Assembly (NCBI RefSeq): GCF_023278565.1
Contig: NC_064676.1
Location: forward strand, 7,192,001-7,256,000
DNA: 64,000 nucleotides
Source: Colletotrichum lupini
Taxonomy: Eukaryota > Ascomycota > Sordariomycetes > Glomerellales > Glomerellaceae
Direction of reading: 5' to 3'
Within the stretch, counting starts at the first letter, position 1, and every line of letters begins with the position of its first letter. Below the pieces are notes generated by a model that saw only the letters and a list, made by a program, of their open reading frames with translations, had not been told where the DNA came from and did no database searches. Position numbers and translations under genes: made by a program. Positions 23,801 to 36,849 of the stretch are shown one piece after another.

Positions 23801-26800
23801 AAAGTCTTTTATAATCCTATATATAAAGAATAAACTATCGTAAGTAAGTAAGTAAATTTAATAATTTAAAAAATATAAAAACTCTTTAATACTAATAATA
23901 AGTTAGTTCGAGTACTTAGGGAAGTAGATCTAGACTTTAGAAATACTAATATTTAAAATAACTCTATAGTTAAGGATAGTATTATTATTAAATTTTTAAT
24001 TATTTAGGACGCTAAGTAATTAATAAATATACTCTAGGGTATAATAAATAAGGCTAAAGAGGTTAATATAATCTTATTATTATTACTAACCCCTAAAATA
24101 ACCCCCTTACGTAAGCTCAAGAATAAAAATAAAAAAGGGGATATAATAACCGGGTTATAAATAGCTTTACGTAGTTTATAGTCCTCTTTATAAGCGCTTA
24201 TATATATTATAAAAGTTCTTAAGCTTTTAATTTTTAATAGCTTTTAATAAAACGCTAAAATACGTAATAAACGAGGTATTAATTATAAAGAAGTAATTCT
24301 TAATACTAAAGTTAATATTAATAAAGAACCCTTATAATAAACCTCTATTATTATATAAAAATTGAGCTTATAAAAACTACTTTATTAAGTACTAAATAAA
24401 GCTTTATTAGGTCTTAGATATTTAAACCGGGCCTATAGACCTTTATAACGCTTTAATAATAATATTTTTATAACGCTCTTATATTTAAATATAAAAAATA
24501 ATAATTATTATAACTATTTCTAGGACTACTTTTTCTCTACTTTTATACTTAATTAGTAAAAAGCTATAAAAAAATAGTATAGGATATATAATACTTTATT
24601 AAGTAATAAAAGGAGTAGTTTATAGGACCTACTTAGAGCACTCCGAAGGAATTTAAAAACTACGACTTACTAAAATTAATTTCTAAAGCTTATTAAAAAA
24701 GTTTAGTAATATTAAATATCTCCTATTATAATTATAAAAACTACTTAGGGATATTATAAATAAAAAAATAAAAAAGCTAAGGGATATTAGTATATAAAAA
24801 GAGATTGATTATAATTTTAAATAAGGGATCCTATTTTTATTAAAATAAGTATATATATATAAATACGACGTTAATAACGAGGTTAGTAAGGTAAAAATAC
24901 GTATATATATAAAGGGGGATATATAACTACTTAACCCCTTATAAAATACGTATATTTTAACGCTTATTATAAAGGCCTTTAGGCTTATAATAATAATAAC
25001 TACCTAATTTAACCTTAAAATAGACTAATATAATATTATTAACGTATTCTTTAACGCGCTTCTTAAAAATAATAAGCTAGTAATTATTAAACTCTTAGAG
25101 GGATATAAAGTTATTAATAAAATAAATAAGCTTTAACGCGCTCTATATAGCCTCTAAGACTCGCTAATTCTCTAGTTTTAAACTTTACTTCTATACTTTA
25201 TAATATAAATATAATATATAATTACGAAGAGATCTATATTTATTAAACCGTAAATAAAAAAGTAATATTAATATTTTATATTAACGACTTTATTATTCTA
25301 TATTATTAAAACGACCGAAAAGTAGCTTAAGGGATTATTAATAATATAAAAAAATATATTAACTTTAAAGAAAATAAACTAGTTAATTACTTCTTTAAAA
25401 TATAAATTTTACGAAACCGTACTACTTATAAAGTTTATTTTATTTATAATATATATATTAAATAAGTTACTAAGCGCTTTAACTTTATAAATTTATTATA
25501 TCTAGCTACCCCTCTTTTTTAAAAAAAGTTTAAACTAAACGAGGGGTAAGTAATAAAAAAGGAAATAAAGAGTCATTAAGAAAAGGTTAGGAGTATATTT
25601 TATATAATTATTATAATTAGACTAGACGTCGCCTTTATTTACTTATAATTATTATAGTTCTTAACTAACCTAAGTATAATTTATATTAAAATAATTGATT
25701 ACTATATTTAATATCTCTATATAACAAAATATCTTATGCTTTATTACGGTAATATACTAAGTACGTAATTATTACTTCTAGCTAAAAATACTAATTTCGT
25801 AAATAATACAGTAATATAACGATTATTTTAAAAATATATAATATTCTTTTTTAGTAACTTAATTTAATAAAAATTAGTACGCTAAGTAATAATTACGACG
25901 TTAATTACTAAGGCTAAGCTTCTTTATCTTAAGGAAATTATAAAAAAAACTATAGCTCTAAAGTGCTTTTTTAAGGATATTACCCTTAACCTAAGAAAAG
26001 TATAATTAATTAATTATAATAATTAATAAACGATTTAACTCGTTATAGGGAAAGGAGAAAGAATAGCTACTTAATTTTATTATATTAATATATAGAATAT
26101 ATAGCTAAAATAAGAGTATACTAAAAATAACTTCGAGGTTACTTATATATTAATAAAAAATATATTAATAAATAAACTTATTAAAAACTTTTTACGAGCT
26201 AAGTTCGAATATTTTTATATATTTCTTAACCTCTATAATACGTAAAAAGCTATTATAAATAGCTAAAATAGTTAAAAATAATTAATTTAAGCTATACTTA
26301 GAAAAACTTAATACTTAAAAATAAACGATAAATAGAACTTAGAGTACGGCCCAGAGGCTTAAAATAAATAAAATAAAAACCTCTTATAGCTTAAAAACCT
26401 AAATTCTTAAAATAACTTTATTTTATAGAATATATATATATAAAAATAAGACCCGGGCTTATATTTATTATATAAACTCCTAGTTTATAAAATATATAAT
26501 TATTAAGAATATAATATTATTAAAAAAGAGGGTTAGTATACGTATTAAAAAACGCGTTTTACGTATTTTAAAGTTTATAAAACTAAGAATAATAAGGGTA
26601 GCGGGGGGTATAAGAGTTAAAATAATTATTAAATTAACGATTTAAAATATAAAAGCGAGTAGCGTAATAAGAGGTTAGTTATAAATAATCATAATACATA
26701 TAAAAGAGGACCGGGGGTATATATTAAAAAAGTCTTTTATATAAAAGCCGATATAGTTCTTATATATCCTTTAGTTCTTATATATTTAATAAATAATATT

Positions 26801-28068
26801 ACGGAGCTTAGTAATATTTTATTAAAACTATAGTTAAAAGTGCGCTTTTTAATAATAAAAAAAGATAATATATGTATAAAAAAGGGAGTATTACTTATAA
26901 TAGCCTTAGTAAGGGCCTAGGCTATTAATTATAAAACGACTAATATATTAATATACCCTTTAGCTAAATAGCTATTAAAATAGTATATATACTAGCTACT
27001 ACTTTTTATAAAATAACGATTACTATCCTTAGTATTAATATATTAAAAAGCTATTTTAAAATAAAATAAATATTAAATCTCCTATTCTTTAAAAGCCTCT
27101 TTTTTAAGCTTTTTAAGGACTAAGTATATATTAAATAAGCCTAAAATAATAAAAAGAACTATATTTATTATAAGGGGTACCTTAACCTCTTAGCGTTCTT
27201 TTTTACTTCTTATTACCTTTTTAAAAAGAGCTAGCCTTATATTTTTTAAATTTTAAAATAATATTAAATATAAACTTTTAAAATAATAAATATATAATAT
27301 GCTTTTTTTAAAGGGTTTATTATTTAAACTAGTCTTATTTTTATTTTTAAATTCTAAGGGGGGGATAAGTAAAAGCTTATTAAAGCTTTTATTATTATTA
27401 TTTACTTTATTATTACCCTTATTATAATTATTAAAAAAAGCTTTAAACTTAATAAAGTTCTTAGCGTCTTAATTAATAATTTTAATATCTTTTTAACTAA
27501 AGAGAGAGAGCTTAATAGCCGGGCCTTAATAAGTAAATAAGAGGTCGTAAGGGGGGGTAATAACTTAAAGGGGCTCGTTAATATTATTACTTATTTAAAC
27601 TCTTAATAAACTATATAATACGTATATAAGAAGTATTATAAAAATTATACAAAACTTATCATTATTTTTAAATATATTAAATATTTATATTTAGAATAAA
27701 ATTAGTAAACGATTTAATAATATAGGTACTCGCGCGTAATAAACGGGGGTACTTATAGTAATTACGAAAGATTAAAAAAAAATAATAACTAAGTAATACT
27801 ATAAGAATTTAGATATATATAAAGCGGCTAAGTAGCCTTATTTTTAATAATTTATATACTAAAAGTAGTAGAATATACGCTATTTTAAGTTAGGATTCTA
27901 TTTATTTTAAATAAAGGGATATATTTATAATAAACGTAGTTTAAAAAACGCATATCCCTTACGCTTATTTTTTATTTATTTATATTTAACTAAATTAGGC
28001 TTTTATAAGAGTATTTAGAGATTCTATTTTAAGTATAATAGCTCTTTAATAATAGTAATTAGAGGGTA

Positions 28069-28245
28069 TATTACGTAATAGGGATAGTAATTATACTTTA
28101 TAAAGTACCTATTACGTACTAAATTACGTATTTATTTTAGATATCGTATATATAGACCTTTTCCTTTTATCTATTTTTATTTTAATAGTTAAGCCACTTT
28201 TACTATACTCCGTATGCCCATTGCTGCGTGCCATAACTCGTGACA
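28069..28245 (+). repeat. 3' LTR of left copia element
   Basis: A 177-bp repeat preceded by a short purine tract (AGAGGG). Its first half is heavily mutated, but the last 60 bases keep the unmutated end GCCATAACTCGTGACA. It is followed immediately by the TTTGC target duplication. Confidence 0.9.
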
Positions 28246-29041
28246 TTTGCTCTAGTAAGGGGGACTTGGGATGAACGAAACAAGATATTTTGCAGCCAAG
28301 ACTATGCGCCTCAGCGCCAGCAATCAACACATACTCGTCTCGTCCACTTCGAGAGAGACCACCATGCAGCCCAATACCGTACAATGCCGTACGCGCGAGG
28401 GGTAGCTGTCAATAAGCTTGTTTGTAGGGTTTAGAGTTACATAATCTCCGCAATCATTCAAAGATCGGCCCTACCAGCCCCTAAAGGCGATCGCCGTTCC
28501 TGTCTTAGTCTTATTTGGCGTTCTCTGGCGTCTCCGCACCGTCGTCAACCTCTGACTCTCGTAGGCTCTATTCTAGGAGCACCGGAGTTAAAGAACACCA
28601 AAAGGGTTCTCGAAGAAAAAGAGTAGTGCACCCCAGAGCCCTGGTTGAAGGTCTCCAGACTCCAGAGCCAAGAGGCAGAAGGGAAAACTCCCGGTAATTG
28701 TCCGCAGCGCATATACAGTCGTACCGCTGCATCGTGAACCAGAGCAACGACTCGCGGAGATCCACCGAGGCCACGACGTCCGAAGCCGGACTTCATCCCG
28801 TTGGTGTTTTGGGCTTGCAAGCCAGGGATAGTCGCCAGGGATGCGCCCATCTCTGCGGGGGAATGGTCCCATAGTGCCAAGCCAAAGAGCAGACATTTTT
28901 GGCTTCATCAAATTTCACTACCCTCTCACATTTCTCTACTGCCCAGTTCCCACGACTCGTTCGGCTCTACCATGATCTCCGCTGCCCGCATGGTCCGCAG
29001 TCCGTACCAAAGACCAGCTTACCATCCGCCCGGTGTCAACC
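28246..29041. other. Unmutated island between two copia elements
   Basis: About 800 bp of normal composition lies between the elements and keeps frequent CA and TG dinucleotides. Several overlapping short frames exist on both strands (the longest about 145 codons runs into the next LTR), but none has a recognisable domain or coding character. I see no gene here. Confidence 0.6.
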
Positions 29042-29218
29042 TGTTACGTAATAGGGATAGTAATCGCACCTTACAAAGTGCCCGTCACGTGCTAAATCAC
29101 GTGTCTATCTTAGATATTATATATATAGACCTTCTCCTTTTGTCTATTTTTATTTTAATAATTAAGCTACTTTTACTATACTCCGTATGCTTATTATTAC
29201 GTATTATAACTCGTAATA
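29042..29218 (+). repeat. 5' LTR of right copia element
   Basis: A 177-bp LTR beginning with an intact TGTTACGTAA. Its inner end is mutated (CTCGTAATA where the other copies have CTCGTGACA) and is followed directly by the half-tRNA primer-site remnant. Confidence 0.9.
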
Positions 29219-32200
29219 ATTATAAGCCTAGCTCTTAGTTAAGACCCTATACTACGATAACGTACTTATTAATACGATTCTTACGATCTCTTTAAAATAA
29301 CCGACTTACTTATACCTACTTTAACTTAAGCTAAACTAACTAGCTATAATAGTTAAATTAAATAGTTTAACGCACTTTACGTTATAAATAAGGGCGTCGG
29401 GGTCTAGAAGTATATTAACCTAGACGCTCTAAATTCCGACGCATTCCTCGACCCCTCTATAGCGCTCACTTTACCCTTAAAATTCGGATAATTAGTTACG
29501 ACTTATAATAAAAAAGAACTACGAGCCTACTAGGCCCGTTATAAAGCGTTCGAGAATAATTAAAAAAACTAAGAAATCCTTTACTAATAGCTTTTAAACA
29601 TAACTCTTAATACGAACTTTTTAACTTCTTTAAGTACGAGTAACTTATAGAACTAAGCTAGGTTTTTTTTTATAAAGCTAGCTATGCTACTTACTTTACG
29701 TAAATAAATCTATCCTTATACCGCACCCATAAAGAGGATCTATACGCTCGAGAGTATTTAAAAACAATAGGAGCTCGACGCTAAATATAAATAACTTATA
29801 GCTTACGAACGTAATACTATTAATACGTATATTAAAGTCCTCGCCTAGTAGTTAGTAAAATTAGTTAACGCTATATTATATAAATACGTATTTTAAAAAG
29901 CTACTAAGAACGGCGCTAAGTTTAGTATATAGCGAATCGTTAGATATCTAAAGTAGGAATTTACGCCCCCCGAACTAGTAGTAAGGAATGCGGTTTAAGA
30001 AGAATACTAATAAGCCCTTAATAAAGTAAGGACCGGAATTAACCCTTAACGCTAATATAAAGAGTAATAGTCCGCTTATTTCTAAGCTAAAACGTACGAT
30101 ATTCCGGAAATTAGTAAAAAGATCGCCGTACTTAACTTCTTAATTACGGTTAAGTCTAAACTTAACCCTATATAGGGCTAACATATATATAAGACCTTTA
30201 GCGAATTAATAGCCTTTAGAACGTACACGAGGACCCTCGAGGAGATTACGTATATATTTAGCTTAGTAACTTAAGACGTATATACTAAACGACTTTTAAA
30301 TTAAAGAGGGGCTTATTCTACTTTTACTAAACGCTCTAACTTAATTAACGACGTAAATAATAAGGGTAACGTTATATACCCTTATAATTACGTATACCTA
30401 TAGCGCCCTACGGCGTATTAAAAATTAGAATAGGCACTTATAGGCCGAAACGTTAGTAGGTTATTAATACGAATACTAAGGAGCTATATAAAAGAAGTCC
30501 TCGCCGCTATTAAATTAAGTAAGTAGAAATTACTCTACGATAAGCTTAAAAAAGCTAGTTAGCTAAGGAATAATAGAACCCCTAAGAAACTTAGGTTTTT
30601 AAAAGGATCCTCTAACTAACTTATAATAAGCTTATTAATAAACTAGGACGAGGGCTACGTAGTCGCTATACTTATAAAGAGTTAGGACTTAGAAATAAAC
30701 GCAATCTTTAGTACCCCTATAAGTAGCGCTTACCCCCTTTTTTAGAATATAGTAATAGATAGCTATAGAGTAATATATCTAGTTAATAATAAGAGCCTAC
30801 TTAAACCCGAGAGTTACGTATTATTAAGTAATAAAGACTACGTTAAATTAGAAACTATTATATTACTTATTACCGCACGCGGCACTCGTATTATAAAGGG
30901 CATCCTAAACGGACTTAAAAAAAAGGGAACCTACGATCTAAAGCTTTAGAACGTCGCTTACGTTAAGGGATTTTATATTAATATAGTCTTAGAAACTTTA
31001 CTAAATAGAAGCGCACTTTAGTACTACGGTTTAGATTATACTTTATAATAGGGAACGCTTTATAAAAGTACTATTAAAAAGCAGCTTATCTAAAAAAATA
31101 ATCTAGTCTTTTTTAAATATAAGCTCCTCTAATCCTATCCTTCTTCCGTAAACCTTAAGCGTATCCTATAGAGCTTAGCTAGTATTATACTACTAGTTAG
31201 CTATAGAAAATTCCGTTACTTATATTAACGTACCCGTAAGAGGTCTAATAGCGCGCTCCTTTAGTACCTTAAAATAGGTTATCTTGGACCTAATACTCTT
31301 CGTCGATTATTATATAAGACTTGAGGTATGCATATTAAACCTCTATTATAAGTTAAATATAAAGTATATATATTATCTAAAGCTAAGATAGTAGTCTTAA
31401 GAGGACTACCCTTAAAAAGAGCCTTACGGCTATAGTACCGTATATACTAAGATCTCTTTTACTTCGAACTATTTCTTAGTAAATAATAATACATATTTAT
31501 AGTTTCTAACGAATATAGTAAGTAGCTTAAGGGGTTCCCTTTAAGGATAAAAATAGAAGAGGAAGTGCTTTTCGTACTATAAAGCCTCGAGGTAGCGATT
31601 TATTATTAAAAAGGGACTCTAATTTACTTCTTTAAAAATAATAATAAGACCGCTCTCTTAACCGTAAACGTTAAACGCGTATATAAAATATAGTATAGCG
31701 AGCTAGGAATCGGAATAGAACTTCTACTTTTATATATAAAAGAACCCGTAAGTAACGCTAAAAGAGCAAGTTAACTCGTAATTATTAAAGCTCGTAAAAT
31801 GCGCCTTTTTACGAACCTCTTTACGAATCTATAGGACGAAATAATACTAGTAGTAATCTTTATTTATAATATTACCCCACGGGAGGCTAATAAAAAAGAT
31901 TTGCTTATTATAATAAAAATTAACTAGTAAAAGCGGTATTAACGCTAGTAGTAGACGGGTTACTAAGTACGGGATTCTAAACTAGTTACCCCGTATCTCG
32001 GTAGCCTCTACGTATATAGTTACTAAGCATACCCTCTTTATAAAGATCGTAAGAGGGGTATACGTTAAAAAGAGTTTAAAGTACTTCCCTATAGGTATAT
32101 AGGATACTTAGTTAGATATATACTAAAAACGTATAACTTATATAGGGTCTAAGTACCCGCGCTCGAGTAGGTATTTATTATAAAGAATATTAAGTTTAAT

Positions 32201-35200
32201 AAAAAAGTCTTTTATAATCCCGCACACGAGGAATAAGCTATCGTAAGTAAGTAAGTAAATCTAGTAATCTAAGAAATATAAGAACTCTTTAATACTAATA
32301 ATAAGTTAATTCGAGCACTCGGGGAAGTAGATCTAGACTTCGGAAATGCTAGTACTTAAGATAACTTTATAGTCGAGGATAGTATTATTATTAGATTTTT
32401 AATTATTTAGGACGCTAAGTAACTAATAGACGTACTTTAGGGTACGGTAAATAAGGCTAAAGAGGCTAATATAGTCTTATTATTATTATTAACCCCTAAA
32501 ATAACCCCCTTATACGAGCTTAGGGGTAGGGGTAAAAAAGGGGATATAATAACTAAGTTATAAACGGCTCTGCGCAATCTATAGTCCTCCTTACGAGCGC
32601 TTATATATATTACGGAGGTTCTCGAGCCTTTAATTCCTAACGGCTCTTAATAAAACGCTAGAGTACGTAGTAAACGAGGTACCGATCGTAAAAAAGTAAT
32701 TCTTAACGTTAAAGTCGACGTTAGTAAAGAACCCTTATAATAAACCTCTATTATTATATAAGAACAGAGCTTATAAGAACTACCTTATTAAGTACTAAGT
32801 AAAGCTCTGTTAGGTCCTAGACGTTTAAACCGGGCCCGTAGACCTTTATAACGCTTTAATAATAGCATTTTCGTAACATTCTTATATTTAAATATAAAAA
32901 ATAGCGATTACTATAACTATTTCTAGGACTGCTTTTTCTCTACTTTTATACCTAATTAATAGAAAGCTATAGAGGAAAGTAGTATAGGATATATAACACT
33001 TTATTAAGTAGTAAAAGGAGTAGTTTATAGGACCTACTTAGAGCGCTCTAGAGGAGTTTAGAAACTACGACTTACTAAAGTTAACTTTTAAAGCTTATTA
33101 AAAAAGTTTAGTAATATTAAATATCTCCTATTGTAACTATAAAAGTTGCTTAGGGATACTATAGACGTAGAAATAAAAAAGCTAAGGGATATTAGTATAT
33201 AAAAAGAGGTCGACCGTAATCCTAAATAAGGGATCCTACTTCTATTAAAGTGGGTATATACTTATAAGTACGACGTTAATAATAAGGTTAGCGAGGTAAA
33301 AGCATATATATATATAAGGGGGGATATATAACTACTTAACCCCTTATAAAATACGTACGCTTCGACGCTCGCTATAAAGGCCTTTAGGCTTATAATAGCA
33401 ATAGCTACCTAATTCGACCTTAAGGCAGACTAGTATAATACTATTAACGCATTCTTTAACGCGCCTCTTAAGAGCGAGAAGCTAGTAATTATTAAACTCC
33501 TAGAGGGATATAAGGTTATTAATAAAATAAGCAAACTCTAACGCGCTTTATATAGCCTCTAAGACTTACTAATTCTCTAGTTCTAAACTTTTACCTCTAT
33601 ACTCCGTAGTATAAATATAATATATAGCTACGAGGAGATCTATATTTACTAAACCGTAAATAGGAAGGTAATATTAGTATTCTATATTAATAACTTTATT
33701 ATTTTATATTATTAAGACGACCAAAAGGCGGCTTAGGGGATCGTTAATAATATAAAAAAATATATTAACCTTAAAGAGAATGGACTAATTAATTACTTCT
33801 TTAGAGTGCGGATTTTACGAGACCGTACTATTCGTAAGGTTTACCTTATTTACGACGTATATATTAAGCGAGTTATTAAGCGCTTCGACTTTATAGATTT
33901 ACTATATTTAGCTACCCCTCTTCCTTAAGAAGAGTTTAAACTAAACGAGGGGTAGGTAATAAAAGAGAAAATAAAGAGCTACTAAAAAAAGGTCGGGAGT
34001 ATACTTTATATAGCTATTATAATTAGACTAGACGTCGCCTTTACTTACTCGTAATTATCACGGTTCCTAACTAACCTAAGCGCAACTTATATTAAAGTAA
34101 TTAATTACTATATCTAATATTTCTATATAAGGAGATATCTTACGCTCTATTATAATAGTATACCGAGTGCGTAATTATTATTTCTAATTAGAGATACTAG
34201 CTTCGTAGATAACGAGGTAATACGACGATTATCTTAGGGATATATAATATTCCTTTTTAGCGGCCTAATTTAATAAAAATTAGCACGCTAAGTAATAGTT
34301 ACGACGTTAACTACCGAAGCTAAGCTTTTTTACCTTAAAAAAACCGTAAAAGAGACTATAGCTCTAAAGCGCCTTTTTAAAAATATTACCCTTAACCTAA
34401 GAGAAGTATAGTTAGTTAACTACGATAATTAGCAAACGATTCGACTCGTCGTAGGAGAAGGAAAAAGAATAGTTACTTAACTTCGCTATATTAATATATA
34501 GAACATATAGTTAAAACAAGAGCACGCTAGAAGTAGCTTCGAGGTTACTTATATATTAATAAAAAACATACTAATAAATAGACTTATTAAAAACCTTTTA
34601 TAAGCTAAGTTCGAACATTTCCGCACACTTCTTAACCTCTATAATGCGTAAGAAGCTATTATAAATAGCTAAAATAATTAAAAATAATTAATTTAAGCTA
34701 CGCTTAGAAAAACTTAATACCTAAAAGTAGACGATAAACGGAACCTAGAGTGCGGCCCGGAGGCCTAAAATAAATAAAATAACCTTGCCCTATAGGGTAT
34801 ATATATATAAAAATAAGACCTAGGCTTATGCTTATTATTTAAATTCTTAGTTTACGAAGTACGTAATCGCTAGGAGTATAGCGTTATTAAAAAAGAGGGT
34901 TAGAATGCGCGCTAAGAAACGCGTCTTACGTACCTCGAAGTTTATAAAACTAAGAGTAGTAGGGGTAATAGAGGGCGTAGGAGCTAGAATGACTATTAAG
35001 TTAACGACTTAGGGTATAGAAACGGGCGGCGCAATAAGAAGTTAGTTATAAACGACTACGATAAGCATAAGAAAAGACCGGGGGCGCGCGTTAAAAAAGT
35101 CCTCTATATAAAAGCTAATATAGTTCTTATATATCCTCTAGTTATTATATATCTAGCGGACGATACTATAGAGCTTAGTAATATCCTATTAAAACTATAG

Positions 35201-36443
35201 TTAGAAGTACGCTTCTTAATAATAAAAAAGGATAATATACTTATAAAAGAGGGAGCGCTACTTATAATAGCCTCGGTAAGGGCCTAGGCTATTAGCCGCA
35301 AAATAACTAGTATATTAATATACCTTTCGGCCAAATAGCCGTTAAAATAGCGCGCATATTAGTTACCATTTCTTATAAAATAACGACTACTATCCTTAGT
35401 ATTAATATACTAGAGGGCTACTTTAAAATAAGGTAAGTACTAGATCTCCCGTTCCTTAGGAGCCTCTCTTTTAAGCTTCTTAGGGACTAAGTATACGTTA
35501 AATAGGCCTAAAATAATAAAAAGAACTATACTTACTGCGGGGGGTACCTTAGCCTCTCGGCGTTTTTTTTAAATTCTTACTACTTTTTTAAAAAGAGCTA
35601 GCCTTGCGTTTTTTAGACCTTAGAATAATATTAAATATAAACTCCTAAAATAATAAGTATACGATATACCCTTTTTAAAGGGCTTATTATCCGAACTAGT
35701 CTTATCCTTACTCTTAGACTCCGAGGGGGGGATAAGTAAAAGCCCGTTAGAGCTCTTACCGCTACTATTTACTTTATTATTACCCTTATTACGGCCGCTA
35801 AAGAGAGCTTTAAATTTAATAAAGTCCTCGGTATTTTAATTAGTAACTTTAATATCCTCCTAACTAGGGAGGGAGAGCTCGGTAGCCGGGCCTTAATAAG
35901 TAAATAAGAGGTTATAAGGGGGGGTAACGACTTAGAGGGGCTCGTTAGTATTATTACTTATCTAAACTCTTAGTAAACCGCATAATACATATATAAGAGG
36001 TATTATAGAAATTACGTAAAACTTATTATTACTTCTAGATATATTAAATATTTATATTTAAAATAAAATTAATAAACGATTCGACGGCGTAGGCGCGTGC
36101 GCGTAGTAAATAGGGGTATTTATAATAACTACGAGAGGTTAAAAAGAAAAAGAAAAATAATAACTAAGTAACGCCGCGAGAATTTAAATATACGTAAAGC
36201 GGCTAAGTAGCCTCGCCCTTAGTAATTTATATATTAAAAGTAGTAAAATACGCGCTATTCCGGGTTAGGATTCTATTTATTTTAGATAAAGGGATATATT
36301 TATAATAAACGCAGCTCAAAAGACGCGTATCCCTTATACTTAATTTTCCTTTATTTATATTTAACTAAATTAGGCCTTTGTAAGGGTATTTAGAGATTCT
36401 ATCTTAGGTATAATAGCTCCTTAGTAATAGTAATTAGGGGGTA

Positions 36444-36620
36444 TATTACGTAATAGGGATAGTAATCGCACCTTATAAAGTGCCCGTTACGTGCTAAATC
36501 ACGTGTCTATCTTAGATATCGTATATATAGACCTTCTCCTTTTGTCTATTTCTACTTTAATAGTTAAGCCACTTTTACTATACTCCGTATGCCCATTGCT
36601 GCGTGCCATAACTCGTGACA
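36444..36620 (+). repeat. 3' LTR of right copia element
   Basis: A 177-bp LTR preceded by a purine run (AGGGGGTA), ending in an intact CTCGTGACA. It is the least mutated LTR of the four. Confidence 0.9.
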
Positions 36621-36849
36621 GTCTCCGAGTCAAACCGCTTCATATACAGAAGACGGCATTCTACGCCGCATTATGGCCGTGTTTTTCTCGCGTTCGACCG
36701 CACGTTTGAAGGATCAAGTTGCATGGGATTACCAAAAGAGTGATAAGACCTTGGGTGACAAAACTCCAGGTCAAACCTAACCCACTTGTTAGTCTATGTT
36801 GGGCTGAGAGGCAGGCGGGTACCATACCAACAGCTTCAACCCAAGTATT

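Larger units (their letters stand above)
20639..28245 (+). mobile_element. Ty1/copia LTR retrotransposon, RIP-inactivated (left copy)
   Basis: The element is 7,607 bp, bounded by 177-bp LTRs and flanked by a perfect 5-bp target-site duplication TTTGC (20634-20638 and 28246-28250). The sequence after the 5' LTR (TTATAAGCC) matches, after one RIP-type G-to-A change, the complement of the anticodon loop of initiator tRNA-Met, a half-tRNA primer site as used by copia elements. The reverse transcriptase region near 25255-25440 aligns with the right copy, where the text resembles the YVDD box followed by a YFLG-type block, diagnostic of the copia RT family. Stops and loss of nearly all CA/TG dinucleotides show heavy RIP, and no reading frame survives. 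The plus strand is the coding strand. Confidence 0.92.
29042..36620 (+). mobile_element. Ty1/copia LTR retrotransposon, RIP-inactivated (right copy)
   Basis: A 7,579-bp second copy of the same family in the same orientation, with 177-bp LTRs and the same primer-site remnant. It is less mutated than the left copy, so its protein text is clearer. At about 33658-33830 the frame reads like ILVFY-(V)-(D)DFIIL and then LINYF-GV. At 33955-34110 it reads KKVGSILYIAII, then RLDVAFTYS and LSRFLTNLS, the RNase H connection of copia polyproteins. Several stops interrupt every frame. The 5-bp flanks differ (CAACC on the left, GTCTC on the right), so there is no target-site duplication, unlike the left copy. 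Confidence 0.92.

Noticed and set aside
20816..28068. Possible CRISPR-like or tandem repeat array in AT-rich DNA
   Set aside because: The repetitive look comes from low complexity after RIP; no regularly spaced repeats are present and the context is a fungal nucleus.
28801..29238. 145-codon frame running into the right copia LTR
   Set aside because: Its second half is LTR sequence and its first half has no recognisable domain; it is open by chance.
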